Source: Candidatus Fusicatenibacter intestinigallinarum
GTDB taxonomy: Bacteria; Bacillota; Clostridia; Lachnospirales; Lachnospiraceae
NCBI GenBank assembly: GCA_019119555.1
Contig: DWWU01000020.1
Span: 1-58,048 of the forward strand
Direction: 5' to 3'
DNA length: 58,048 bases
Shown here: positions 1 through 7,622 of the stretch, in pieces
Numbering within the stretch: position 1 is the stretch's first letter
How the letters are laid out: each line of letters opens with the position of its first letter
Program-made: the position numbers and the translations under genes
The notes under the pieces: generated by a model
The model's database searches: none
What the model was told of the DNA's origin: nothing
What the model saw: only the letters and a program-made list of their open reading frames with translations

Positions 1-74
1 GTATTACAGCAGGGGCATCCACCCCAAATAAAATAATTGAGGAGGTTCAAAAACATGTCAGAATTAAGTTTTGA
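1..74 (+). CDS. ispH: 4-hydroxy-3-methylbut-2-enyl diphosphate reductase IspH, 3' end only
   Basis: Only the last 23 codons are inside the window (reading frame starts at base 3, stop TGA at 72-74). The visible tail contains TAGASTP followed by IIEEV, which is the C-terminal signature of IspH, the iron-sulfur enzyme that makes IPP and DMAPP in the last step of the MEP isoprenoid pathway. The frame runs 20 bp past the start codon of the S1-domain gene, so the two genes overlap and are probably translationally coupled. IspH and S1 are adjacent or fused in many Clostridia, which supports the call. The catalytic part lies outside the window. Confidence 0.85.
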   Translation, partial: ITAGASTPNKIIEEVQKHVRIKF

Positions 75-1161
75 ACAAATGCTGGATGAATCATTTAAAA
101 CAATCAGAAACGGAGAAGTCGTTGAAGGAACTGTCATCGACGTGAAGGATGATGAGATTATTCTGAACATCGGTTACAAGGCAGACGGTATTCTTACGAA
201 AAATGAATACTCCAACGATTCCAATATTGACCTTCACACCGTAGCACAGCCTGGAGACAAGATGGAAGTCAAAGTTCTGAAGGTGAATGACGGAGAAGGA
301 CAGGTACTTCTGACCTACAAACGTCTCGCTGCCGAGAAAGGCAACAAACGTCTGGAGGAAGCATTTGAGAATCATGAAGTTCTCAAGGCAAAAGTTACGC
401 AGGTACTGAATGGCGGACTGAGCGTCGTGATCGACGAAGCAAGAATCTTCATCCCTGCAAGCCTGGTATCCGATGTATATGAGAAAGATCTCACCAAGTA
501 CGCGGATCAGGAGATCGAATTTGTAATTACCGAATTCAATCCGAGAAGAAGACGTATCATCGGCGACAGAAAGCAGCTGATCGTTGAGCAGAAAAAGAAA
601 ATGCAGGAAGAGCTTTTTGCGCGTATTGCTGTCGGCGATACAGTAGAGGGTGTTGTCAAGAATGTGACCGATTTTGGTGCATTTATTGATCTGGGCGGTG
701 CAGATGGACTGCTTCACATTTCTGAAATGTCCTGGGGTCGTGTGGAAAACCCGAAAAAAGTATTTAAGGTTGGCGATCAGGTGAAAGTTCTGATCAAAGA
801 CATCAACGGAGATAAGATTGCGCTTTCTCTGAAGTTCCCGGAGGGAAATCCGTGGCTGCATGCATCAGAGAAATATGCTGCGGGAAATATTGTAGAGGGA
901 ACTGTGGCTCGTATGACTGATTTCGGCGCATTTGTAGAGCTTGAGCCGGGCGTTGATGCCCTGCTGCATGTCTCCCAGATTTCCAAAGAGCATGTGGAGA
1001 AACCAGCGGATGTTCTCCAGATCGGACAGAAGATCACAGCAAAGGTTGTTGACTTCAATGAAGAGGAGAGAAAGATTTCTCTGAGCATGAAGGTTCTGGA
1101 AAAAGAGGCTCCGGCAGAGGAAGAGACGGTTTATTCCGACGAGGCATCTGACGAAGAGTAA
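55..1161 (+). CDS. rpsA: 30S ribosomal protein S1-type RNA-binding protein (four S1 repeats)
   Basis: A 368-residue protein made of four S1 (OB-fold) RNA-binding repeats at roughly residues 20-90, 108-170, 191-260 and 276-345. The third and fourth carry the classic patterns VTDFGAFIDLGG.DGLLHISE and MTDFGAFVELE, and the protein ends in an acidic tail (SDEASDEE). Length and repeat number match the short Firmicute S1/YpfD proteins, not the six-repeat E. coli S1. The ATG at 55 was chosen over the in-frame TTG at 37 because a GGAGG box lies at 41-45, nine bases upstream. It overlaps the end of ispH. Firmicute S1 homologues bind RNA, but whether this one is an essential ribosome component cannot be told from sequence. 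Confidence 0.93.
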   Translation: MSELSFEQMLDESFKTIRNGEVVEGTVIDVKDDEIILNIGYKADGILTKNEYSNDSNIDLHTVAQPGDKMEVKVLKVNDGEGQVLLTYKRLAAEKGNKRLEEAFENHEVLKAKVTQVLNGGLSVVIDEARIFIPASLVSDVYEKDLTKYADQEIEFVITEFNPRRRRIIGDRKQLIVEQKKKMQEELFARIAVGDTVEGVVKNVTDFGAFIDLGGADGLLHISEMSWGRVENPKKVFKVGDQVKVLIKDINGDKIALSLKFPEGNPWLHASEKYAAGNIVEGTVARMTDFGAFVELEPGVDALLHVSQISKEHVEKPADVLQIGQKITAKVVDFNEEERKISLSMKVLEKEAPAEEETVYSDEASDEE

Positions 1162-1476
1162 AGAGAAAGGTAATCGTTCAGCGGAATGAATGGCTACGGC
1201 TGAACAGTTACAGAAAGACAGAAAGAAAACACGAAAAGAAGGAAGGGCTGTCGTACTGACAGAGTGTTTGGAAGACAGATACAGACGTATGTTATCTGTG
1301 TCTGTCTGCGCTCTGGAGGATGCGGCGGTCCTTTTTTTCAGAGAAAACTGTTCTGAGTCGAACATTTTATGGCAACCGTTCGCCGGCTGAATGGTTCCGC
1401 TTTATAAAACTGTGAGCTGAATTTAAGGTATGGAGTCTGAAACTGCGTCTGACTTCGGAACAGCGTTGGGGGTTTT
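1162..1476. other. Intergenic stretch with two decayed palindromic repeats
   Basis: No credible gene is seen in these 315 bases. At 1170-1211 two arms (GTAATCGTTCAGC and GCTGAACAGTTAC) face each other across a longer loop. At 1372-1399 there is a degenerate 28-nt copy beginning GCAACCGTTCG. Both belong to the dispersed palindrome family described in the findings. A T-rich run follows a weak imperfect hairpin near 1270-1340 (AGACAGATACAGAC against CTGTGTCTGTCT) and might terminate the ispH-S1 transcript. Confidence 0.5.
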
Positions 1477-3327
1477 ATGTGGAATTTTCGTATTGCGGGT
1501 ATTGAATTGTATTTTTTGCTGGGATGGTTCTGGATTTACTGCTTTCTGGGATGGGTCTGGGAGAGCTGTTACATGTCTGTGATGGAGCGGCGGCTGGTGA
1601 ACCGCGGGTTTGTGAATGGGCCGTTTCTTACCATTTACGGTTTCGGGGCGGTTTCGGTGTATCTGATTCTGCGGCCGCTGGAAAGACAATGGCCTCTTCT
1701 GTTTCTCTGCGGCGCGCTTCTGGCGACGATCCTGGAATTTCTGACTGCAGTTGTGCTGGAGGCGGTGTTTCACACCAGCTGGTGGGATTACACGGAGAAG
1801 AAATGGAATTTTCAGGGAAAAATCTGTCCGGAGAGTACGGTCTGCTGGGGCTTTTTCACTTTGCTGATGTTCTATGTGTTTCAGCCCGGCGTGAGCTGGG
1901 CGGTGTGCCAGATCGATATGCGGACCGGAAAGGTCTTGATTCTTGTGATCACGGTAATTTACTGCTTTGACTTTGTGATTTCCGCTACGGCTGCCTTTGC
2001 GATGGATAGAAAGATCCGGAAGATGGAGCTTTTGCAGGCGGAGCTGCTGGAGATTCTGCAGAAAAACCGTCTGACGGAAACTGCAGAAGAGATGCGTCAG
2101 AAACTTTCCTCTTTCCGCAGAAGCACCGGACAGAAAATTCATATTTATCCCGGAAAAGCCCGGAAAACCATGAAAGGCTATATTGATATGCTGCGGGCGG
2201 AAGGAGAACAGAAGCTGGACGGAGTGATCGGCTACGGTTCAGGAAAAAAAGAAGAGCTGAATCAGCGCCGGGAGCAGGTAAAGAAAGAGATCCGGGAATG
2301 CGCGGAACGGCTTGGAATCCATTGGGGAAGGAGCAGAAAGATGATCGAGAGAACCATACAGCGGTTTGTGGATGCATATCCTCACCTGAATCACGTACAG
2401 CGTCTGGACCACAAGACAGAGGAGGTAACGGTGTCGGGACAGAAGTATCGTCTTGTAAAAAATGTGATGCCTCACCGGAACGACCGGCACTCCTACAATC
2501 TGCTGGCACAGAAAACGTTCGGAATATCTTTTGAATCCTGGTATCAGGACGGCTACTGGACCGAGAACAACTGTCCGTATACGCTGTTTGACGGCGAAAC
2601 CGCCGCGGCAAACCTGTCGATTAACCGGATGCAGATTGAAAAGGACGGAAAAATCTATTCCTGTATCCAGATCGGAACGGTGATGACGGATGAAAGATAC
2701 AGGTGCCGGGGGCTGATGCGTTTCCTGATGGAGACGGTTCAGCGGGAACCGGAGCTGTCCTGCGATATGGTATTTCTTTTTGCCAATGAGACTGTGTTGG
2801 AATTTTATCCGAAATTCGGATTTCAGCGGGTCGGCCAGTATCAGTATTTCTGGAAACCGGGACATGTGGAGACGCCTGCAGAGAGAGGCTGCAGAAAGCG
2901 GAAGCTTGATATGACCAGCAGCCGGGACATCAGCTTTCTGAGAACCTATTATGAAAAGAAAAATCCTTTCTCGGAATTTCAGGTTACGGATAATTTCGGG
3001 CTGCTGATGTTTTCCTGCACTTCGTTTATGAAAGATTGCGTCTGGTATCTGGAAGAAGAGGATGCGGTGATTCTTGCCGAAGAGGACGGAGACACCCTGT
3101 GCTGTTATGAAATTTACTGCGATCCGGGCAGAAAGCTGACGGATCTTCTGGAACGCTTGGTCAGCGAAAGGACCGCTTACGTTTCCCTGGGATTTACGCC
3201 GGCGGATCAGGAAGGCTTTGAGATCCGCCCTGTGGATGATGACGATGACGCCCTGTTTGTGTGGACGGAGAAAGGAAATCTGTTTCTGGACGGAAAGTAT
3301 CTCTTTCCGCTCCTGTCCCATACATGA
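1477..3327 (+). CDS. Fusion of a CmpB-type (ABC transporter type IV-like) membrane domain and a GNAT acetyltransferase
   Basis: One uninterrupted 616-codon frame with two unrelated halves. Residues 1-190 are strongly hydrophobic, with about five membrane segments and the patterns FLGWVWES and NRGFVNGPF, which are hallmarks of the PF06541 putative ABC-transporter type IV (CmpB) family. A basic, helical linker follows. From about residue 300 the protein resembles a GNAT N-acetyltransferase: a start of the MPHRND type, a domain core with ANLSINRM, and the acetyl-CoA-binding motif A region (QIGTVMTDERYRCRGLM). The fusion predicts an acetyltransferase tethered to the inner face of the membrane; its substrate is unknown. 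No stop or frameshift separates the halves. Palindromic repeats lie upstream at 1170-1399. Confidence 0.75.
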   Translation: MWNFRIAGIELYFLLGWFWIYCFLGWVWESCYMSVMERRLVNRGFVNGPFLTIYGFGAVSVYLILRPLERQWPLLFLCGALLATILEFLTAVVLEAVFHTSWWDYTEKKWNFQGKICPESTVCWGFFTLLMFYVFQPGVSWAVCQIDMRTGKVLILVITVIYCFDFVISATAAFAMDRKIRKMELLQAELLEILQKNRLTETAEEMRQKLSSFRRSTGQKIHIYPGKARKTMKGYIDMLRAEGEQKLDGVIGYGSGKKEELNQRREQVKKEIRECAERLGIHWGRSRKMIERTIQRFVDAYPHLNHVQRLDHKTEEVTVSGQKYRLVKNVMPHRNDRHSYNLLAQKTFGISFESWYQDGYWTENNCPYTLFDGETAAANLSINRMQIEKDGKIYSCIQIGTVMTDERYRCRGLMRFLMETVQREPELSCDMVFLFANETVLEFYPKFGFQRVGQYQYFWKPGHVETPAERGCRKRKLDMTSSRDISFLRTYYEKKNPFSEFQVTDNFGLLMFSCTSFMKDCVWYLEEEDAVILAEEDGDTLCCYEIYCDPGRKLTDLLERLVSERTAYVSLGFTPADQEGFEIRPVDDDDDALFVWTEKGNLFLDGKYLFPLLSHT

Positions 3328-3366
3328 ACGCACGTTGTGCCGTTGACAGTCTGATGTTGCCAATGC

Positions 3367-3394
3367 CGGCAGGCATAATGTGTGCGGCCTGCCG
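3367..3394. repeat. Short GC-rich hairpin between convergent genes
   Basis: CGGCAGGC (3367-3374) pairs perfectly with GCCTGCCG (3387-3394) over a 12-base loop. It lies between the ends of the convergent membrane-GNAT and exonuclease genes, where a bidirectional terminator would be expected, but no T-tract follows on either strand. Confidence 0.4.
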
Positions 3395-3410
3395 CATACA
3401 GGAATACATG

Positions 3411-4496
3411 TTATGACGTTTCCTGCCGGCAGAGATCTGAGAGTACAGCGGAGGCATACCGGGAAAGAAAATCCGGATCCTCCGCAAGGGAATCCTGCCA
3501 TTCAAAGTAAAGCTGTCTCGCCTTGTGGTCCTCCCGGAACACCGGCGTCACAAGTTCTGAAGGCTGCGGAAAATAGAGCCCGTAATGCCGCTGATAACAG
3601 TTGGATGCTTTCGCTTTCTCTCTGTGCTCCGGATCCACATAAATACCCACGCTTTTATGGATTGCCGTATCCTCCAGAGGAAGATAGTAGTAATCCTTAA
3701 AATCCGGAAAAAAGAATTTCAGCTCACGCTCCTGCCCCAGGACCCGGAGGCTGGCCGTCTGTCCGGATACGGAAAGGGAACAGGCGCCTGCAGCTGTCTC
3801 AAACGGGCGGGTGAAAGGGAGATCTGCAGTGAGCGAAAAGGACAAGGTCCGGATCTGCCGGTCCACCGCTGCGCTGACCGGCTGAAAATGTCCTGAGAAC
3901 AGGGAAGGGATGCTGTAAAGGGAGAGAATCTCTGTCATTCCCGTCAGATCCTCCCGGTTGTGGAGATGCAGCAGCCGGAGCAGCTCTTTGTCTCCTGAGG
4001 CAAGGTATTCTTCATATACATGAATCAGCTCCTCGCCGCTGAAATGGTCCGTACGGGAGAAACCTGCATATGCTTCCAGGGATTTCTGCTTCATGGAAGA
4101 AAGACCGAACATCTTCTGAAACGGGCGGAACCGGCGATACAGATCCAGCGTATCCATTCCGGAAAAGGGAGTCTCCTGCTGATAGAATTCATACTTTTTC
4201 CGAAGGTAAGGGAGATCGAAACCCGCTCCGTTATAGTGAAGCAGCCGGCGGTACGGCCGGAGAAATTCCGCGAACGCTTCCAGAAGATCCAGTTCCCTTG
4301 CCGGCTCGTCCGCAAACCACTGGGTCAGCTTCCACCGCCCGTTTTCCGGACAAAACACCGCCGCGCCGATAAGATAAAGATGGGATCTTCTCCAGTTCAG
4401 CCCCGTCGTCTCAATATCAAACAACACATCCTCCCCGGAAAGAAAACACCCCGGAACCAAACCGTCCGGACAAAAAGTTTCTGTAACAATCTTCAT
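3411..4496 (-). CDS. YprB-like RNase H-fold 3'-5' exonuclease
   Basis: A 361-residue protein with a DEDD exonuclease core. Exo I is DIETTGL near residue 30, Exo II is HYNGAGFDLPYL near residue 90, and Exo III is HNREDLTGM near residue 180. This matches the RNase_H_2 / YprB family of Firmicutes, which is a predicted nuclease whose substrate is not settled. The C-terminal 150 residues resemble no catalytic domain I recognise. The start ATG at 4496 is preceded by GGAGG on the minus strand (4510-4506). A longer in-frame start at 4553 lacks a ribosome binding site. It is transcribed away from ruvA and stands alone. Confidence 0.8.
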   Translation of the reverse strand: MKIVTETFCPDGLVPGCFLSGEDVLFDIETTGLNWRRSHLYLIGAAVFCPENGRWKLTQWFADEPARELDLLEAFAEFLRPYRRLLHYNGAGFDLPYLRKKYEFYQQETPFSGMDTLDLYRRFRPFQKMFGLSSMKQKSLEAYAGFSRTDHFSGEELIHVYEEYLASGDKELLRLLHLHNREDLTGMTEILSLYSIPSLFSGHFQPVSAAVDRQIRTLSFSLTADLPFTRPFETAAGACSLSVSGQTASLRVLGQERELKFFFPDFKDYYYLPLEDTAIHKSVGIYVDPEHREKAKASNCYQRHYGLYFPQPSELVTPVFREDHKARQLYFEWQDSLAEDPDFLSRYASAVLSDLCRQETS

Positions 4497-4581
4497 ACCC
4501 TCACACCTCCAGTCGCATCCCTCATTATAAAACCATCCATCCCCAAAAAGCAACCTCTTTCCCCAATTTCCGATACCTCCA

Positions 4582-4606
4582 TGTTACAGTTCAGACAGGT
4601 CTGCAC
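4582..4606 (-). repeat. Truncated copy of the composite palindromic element
   Basis: On the minus strand this reads as the right-hand end of the composite element seen at 25005-25137: part of the GCAGACC arm followed by CTGAACTGTAAC. The rest of the element is missing or unrecognisable. Confidence 0.55.
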
Positions 4607-4693
4607 TTCGTTTCGGTCGGTGTTCGTGGGAATAAACAGAGACACGCGCTCCAATGACAACTACCGCATACCCCCCAACCGCCGCCACAACCA

Positions 4694-4929
4694 GCTCAGG
4701 AAGCGGGACGGGTGCGGGGCCGGGGGATATGGAAGTGCAGAGCTTGCGACTACAGACGGACAGGGCAGGGGAGGGTGTGCGACGGGCACAGAGCGGAAAA
4801 CACACAGTGCCTGTGAAGCCTGAATCCCGCTCTGATGCAAGGCGCACACCTTCCCCTGCCCTGTCCGGATGTCGGAGTGAGCACGCACTCCATATTCCCC
4901 CGGTCCCGCACCCGTCCCGCTTCCTGAGC
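4694..4929. repeat. 236-bp imperfect inverted repeat (very long hairpin)
   Basis: The left arm (4694-4781) and the right arm (4843-4929) are near reverse complements. The outer 25 bases pair perfectly, from GCTCAGGAAGCGGGACGGGT inward. The next block pairs apart from single mismatches and one-base bulges, a 20-base central block has diverged, and the inner block CGGACAGGGCAGGGGA pairs again. Inside the loop CAGAGCGG (4789-4796) pairs with CCGCTCTG (4827-4834). The element is more GC-rich than its surroundings and sits between the divergent exonuclease and ruvA genes. The open frames within it on both strands follow from the GC-rich palindrome and do not resemble proteins. It could be a MITE-like element or a structured RNA. 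Confidence 0.8.
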
Positions 4930-4946
4930 GTCCCCCATTACAAAAC

Positions 4947-4975
4947 TTGCGCCTGAGAAGAACTTCTGATATAAT
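4947..4975 (+). promoter_or_regulatory. Extended -10 promoter for ruvAB
   Basis: A perfect TATAAT (4970-4975) is preceded by TG one base upstream (TGATATAAT), and a weak -35 TTGCGC (4947-4952) lies 17 bases away. The ruvA start is 29 bases downstream of the -10. The same -35 and -10 arrangement recurs upstream of mgsA. Confidence 0.7.
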
Positions 4976-5004
4976 TGACAGGAACTTGGAAAGGATAAAA
5001 GAAC

Positions 5005-5613
5005 ATGATAGGATACATCAAAGGAACCGTAGCCGAGCTGTCCGCCGACCGTCTGATTCTGGAAAACGGCGGAATCGGCTACGAAATTTTCGTTCCCGCC
5101 AGCGTGCTGGACGCAGGCATCCGGCAGGGGCAGGAACTGAAGGTTTACACATATCTTCACGTCCGTGAGGATGCCCTGCAGCTGTTTGGATTTCAGAGCC
5201 GTGATGAACTGCAGACCTATCGTCTGCTGCTGGGCGTCAGCGGGATTGGTCCGAAGGCGGCCATCGGCATTCTCTCTGCGATGAGCGTGGATACCCTGCG
5301 CTTCGCGGTGCTCTCTGACGATGCGGCGGCGATTGCGAAAGCGCCGGGAATCGGGAAGAAGACGGCGCAGAAGCTGATTCTTGAGCTGAAAGACAAGTTC
5401 AGTCTGGAGGAGGCGTTTGAGAAGAAGCTTGCTGCGAATCAGCAGGATGCGGCTGAGCCGGTGAGCGAGGACGCCGCCAGCGAGGCGGTGCAGGCGCTGG
5501 TGGCGCTGGGATATTCCGGCACAGAGGCTCTGCAGGCTGTGAGAAAGGTGGAGGGCGCGGCGGATATGGATACGGAGGCGGTTCTGAAAGCTGCGCTTAA
5601 AAATCTGTTTTAA
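5005..5613 (+). CDS. ruvA: Holliday junction branch-migration protein RuvA
   Basis: A 202-residue protein, the normal length for RuvA. It has an N-terminal OB fold (MIGYIKGTV, residues 1-63), then two helix-hairpin-helix motifs (LLGVSGIGPKAAIGIL near residue 75 and APGIGKKTAQKLILELKDK near residue 113) that grip the four-way junction, and a C-terminal UBA-like domain III (about 150-202) that contacts RuvB. RuvA tetramers clamp Holliday junctions and load the RuvB motor. ruvB follows 9 bp downstream, so the two form an operon. RecG (18363) and RecU (34980) elsewhere in the window act on the same DNA intermediate. Confidence 0.97.
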   Translation: MIGYIKGTVAELSADRLILENGGIGYEIFVPASVLDAGIRQGQELKVYTYLHVREDALQLFGFQSRDELQTYRLLLGVSGIGPKAAIGILSAMSVDTLRFAVLSDDAAAIAKAPGIGKKTAQKLILELKDKFSLEEAFEKKLAANQQDAAEPVSEDAASEAVQALVALGYSGTEALQAVRKVEGAADMDTEAVLKAALKNLF

Positions 5614-5622
5614 GGAGCGGAC

Positions 5623-6627
5623 ATGGGAAAAAGAATGATTACGGCAGAGGTGCTGGAGGAGGATATTAAAATTGAAGGAAGTCTTCGTCCGCAGACTCTG
5701 GATGATTATATCGGTCAGGAAAAGACAAAGGAAAATCTGAAAATCTATATCGAGGCAGCCAAACAGCGGGGTGACGTCCTGGATCACGTTCTGTTTTACG
5801 GCCCTCCGGGACTTGGAAAGACAACGCTGGCGGGAATTATCGCCAATGAGATGGGAACGCATATGAAGGTCACAAGCGGTCCGGCAATCGAGAAGCCGGG
5901 AGAGATGGCGGCGATTCTGAACAATCTTCAGGAGGGTGATGTGCTTTTTGTGGACGAGATTCACCGGCTGAACCGGCAGGTGGAAGAGGTCCTGTATCCG
6001 GCTATGGAGGATTTCGCCATAGATATCATGATCGGAAAAGGGTCGTCCGCCCGTTCGATCCGTCTGGATCTTCCGAAGTTTACCCTGGTAGGAGCGACGA
6101 CCAGGGCGGGACTTCTGACGGCGCCTCTCAGGGACCGGTTCGGAGTGATTCATCATCTGGAGTTTTACACGGAGGAAGAGCTGGCAAAGATCATTCTCCA
6201 TTCCGCCCGCGTGCTGGATGTGGAGATTGATCCGGAGGGAGCGCAGGAGATGGCGAAGCGGTCCCGGGGGACTCCGCGGCTTGCAAACCGGATTCTGAAG
6301 CGCGTGCGTGACTTTGCGCAGGTGAAGTACGACGGAAAGATCACAAAGGAGGTTGCTGCTTTTGCGCTGGACCTTCTGGAAGTGGACCGGTACGGCCTGG
6401 ACCAGACGGACCGTCTGCTTCTGACGACGATTATGGAAAAATTTTCCGGAGGACCGGTGGGACTGGATACGCTGGCGGCTGCAGTGGGAGAAGATGCCGG
6501 CACAATCGAGGAGGTATATGAGCCTTATCTGATCAAAAACGGTTTTATCAACCGGACGCCCCGGGGAAGAGTTGCGACGGAACTGGCGTTTCATCACCTG
6601 GGAATTTCCTTGCCGGATGGGAACTGA
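5623..6627 (+). CDS. ruvB: Holliday junction branch-migration ATPase RuvB
   Basis: A 334-residue AAA+ ATPase. It opens with the RuvB-specific N-terminal region containing [12 protein letters not shown], then Walker [10 protein letters not shown] (about residues 61-69), Walker B VDEIHR (about 109), sensor 1 GATTRAG, and a C-terminal winged-helix domain with TPRGRVAT near the end. Hexameric RuvB rings pump DNA through the RuvA-bound junction. An AAGGAG box lies directly before the ATG, within 10 bp of the ruvA stop. No terminator is seen behind it; a partial repeat element follows. Confidence 0.97.
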   Translation: MGKRMITAEVLEEDIKIEGSLRPQTLDDYIGQEKTKENLKIYIEAAKQRGDVLDHVLFYGPPGLGKTTLAGIIANEMGTHMKVTSGPAIEKPGEMAAILNNLQEGDVLFVDEIHRLNRQVEEVLYPAMEDFAIDIMIGKGSSARSIRLDLPKFTLVGATTRAGLLTAPLRDRFGVIHHLEFYTEEELAKIILHSARVLDVEIDPEGAQEMAKRSRGTPRLANRILKRVRDFAQVKYDGKITKEVAAFALDLLEVDRYGLDQTDRLLLTTIMEKFSGGPVGLDTLAAAVGEDAGTIEEVYEPYLIKNGFINRTPRGRVATELAFHHLGISLPDGN

Positions 6628-6657
6628 GGATGGCCGGACGCTCACAGGGGCCAGGCT

Positions 6658-6704
6658 TTCATACGGTCTGTGCAGCGAATGCACGGACCTGGCTGAACTG
6701 TAAT
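6658..6704 (+). repeat. Partial composite palindromic element (GGTCTGTGCA hairpin plus right end)
   Basis: It contains the hairpin GGTCTGTGCA / TGCACGGACC followed by CTGAACTGTAAT, the same right half seen at 25095-25137 and, inverted, at 55311. It lies between ruvB and the zapA promoter. Confidence 0.75.
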
Positions 6705-6732
6705 TCCGGGCTGCGGATTTTACAAAAAAAGG

Positions 6733-6761
6733 TTGTTTTTCTGCGATATTCGTTATATGAT
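6733..6761 (+). promoter_or_regulatory. Probable promoter of zapA
   Basis: TTGTTT (6733-6738) is separated from TATGAT (6756-6761) by 17 bases, 39 bases before the zapA start codon. Confidence 0.6.
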
Positions 6762-6799
6762 AGACTATATGAGTAAATTTTGGAGGAAATACAGACGAG

Positions 6800-7564
6800 A
6801 TGGCAGTGAAAAACACGACGCAGGTCTTGATAGATGGAAAGATTATTACGCTCAGCGGCTATGAAAGTCCTGAGTATCTTCAGAAGGTTGCTTCTTATAT
6901 GAATCAGAAAATCAGTGAACTCAGCCAGCTGCAGGGCTACAGCCGCCTGTCGGTGGATACGAAGCATACGCTTCTTTCGCTGAACGTGGCGGATGATTAT
7001 TTTAAAGCCAGAGAGCAGGCGGAGATGCTGGAAGAGGATATGGAGGCCAAGGATGCTGAGAGCTACGGGCTTCGCAGCGAACTGGCAGAGACGAAAGTCC
7101 GGCTGGAGAGTGTGAAAGGCGAACTGGAGCAGGTCCGCCAGGAAAAGGAAACGCTGGAGCAGTCCTGTCAGGAGAAAGACAGCGAGTTGGAGCAGGCGCG
7201 GAACGAGAAAGCGGAAGAGCTGGAACGCTGCCGCCGGGAAAAGGCAGAGGAGCTGGAGCAGCTTCAGAGAGAACACACCGGGGAGCTGACGTCGCTTCGG
7301 CAGGAGAAGGAAGCGCTGGAACAGCGTCAGGAAGCGCAGACAGACGAACTGGAGCAGGTTCGCCGGGAAAAGGAAGAGCTGGAGCGTCTTCAGGAAGGAC
7401 ACAGAGATGAACTGGAGCGTCTTCAGGAGGAACACAGAGAAGAGCTTGCGCGTCTTCAGAGAGAGCATGCGGAAGAGCTGGAACGGCTTCGAAAAGAGAA
7501 GGAGGAGCTGTCCGTACAGCTGGCTGAGACGAACGCGGAACTGGATGAGTTATTAAAAGCATAA
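6800..7564 (+). CDS. zapA: ZapA-family cell division protein with a long coiled-coil extension
   Basis: A 254-residue protein. Residues 1-75 match the ZapA family: a small N-terminal domain with VLIDGKIITLSGYESPEYL, then VASYMNQKISEL and a helix that includes LLSLNVADDYFKA. ZapA bundles FtsZ filaments at the division site. Normal ZapA proteins are about 90-110 residues. Here residues 80-250 form an almost pure Glu/Leu/Gln/Arg coiled coil built from degenerate tandem units such as ELERLQEEHREEL, which suggests expansion by duplication. The start has a GGAGG-like box (TGGAGG) 15-20 bases upstream. It is monocistronic, with a terminator 13 bp after the stop. Confidence 0.8.
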   Translation: MAVKNTTQVLIDGKIITLSGYESPEYLQKVASYMNQKISELSQLQGYSRLSVDTKHTLLSLNVADDYFKAREQAEMLEEDMEAKDAESYGLRSELAETKVRLESVKGELEQVRQEKETLEQSCQEKDSELEQARNEKAEELERCRREKAEELEQLQREHTGELTSLRQEKEALEQRQEAQTDELEQVRREKEELERLQEGHRDELERLQEEHREELARLQREHAEELERLRKEKEELSVQLAETNAELDELLKA

Positions 7565-7576
7565 AAAGAAAGAAGA

Positions 7577-7610
7577 ACGGGGGATTGCGGAACAGTAATC
7601 GCCCGTTTTT
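7577..7610 (+). terminator. Rho-independent terminator of zapA
   Basis: ACGGGGGATT pairs with AATCGCCCGT (one mismatch) over a 10-base loop and runs straight into TTTTT. Confidence 0.85.
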
Positions 7611-7622
7611 AGGAGACAGAGA

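Noticed and set aside
1190-1390. A 66-codon frame behind the S1 gene
   Set aside because: It overlaps the two decayed palindromes, has no ribosome binding site and no recognisable product.
1477-3327. Assembly frameshift joining two genes
   Set aside because: The frame is continuous with a plausible linker and no second ribosome binding site at the GNAT start, so it is kept as one gene.
4694-4929. Integron attC site or IS200/IS605-type end
   Set aside because: No core-site GTTRRRY/RYYYAAC pair, no integrase or TnpA gene nearby, and pairing is too continuous for attC.
4584-4956. Several open frames of 75-100 codons on both strands across the long inverted repeat
   Set aside because: They come from a GC-rich palindrome with few stops. 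They overlap each other, lack ribosome binding sites and have Pro/Ser/Arg-rich products without any recognisable domain.
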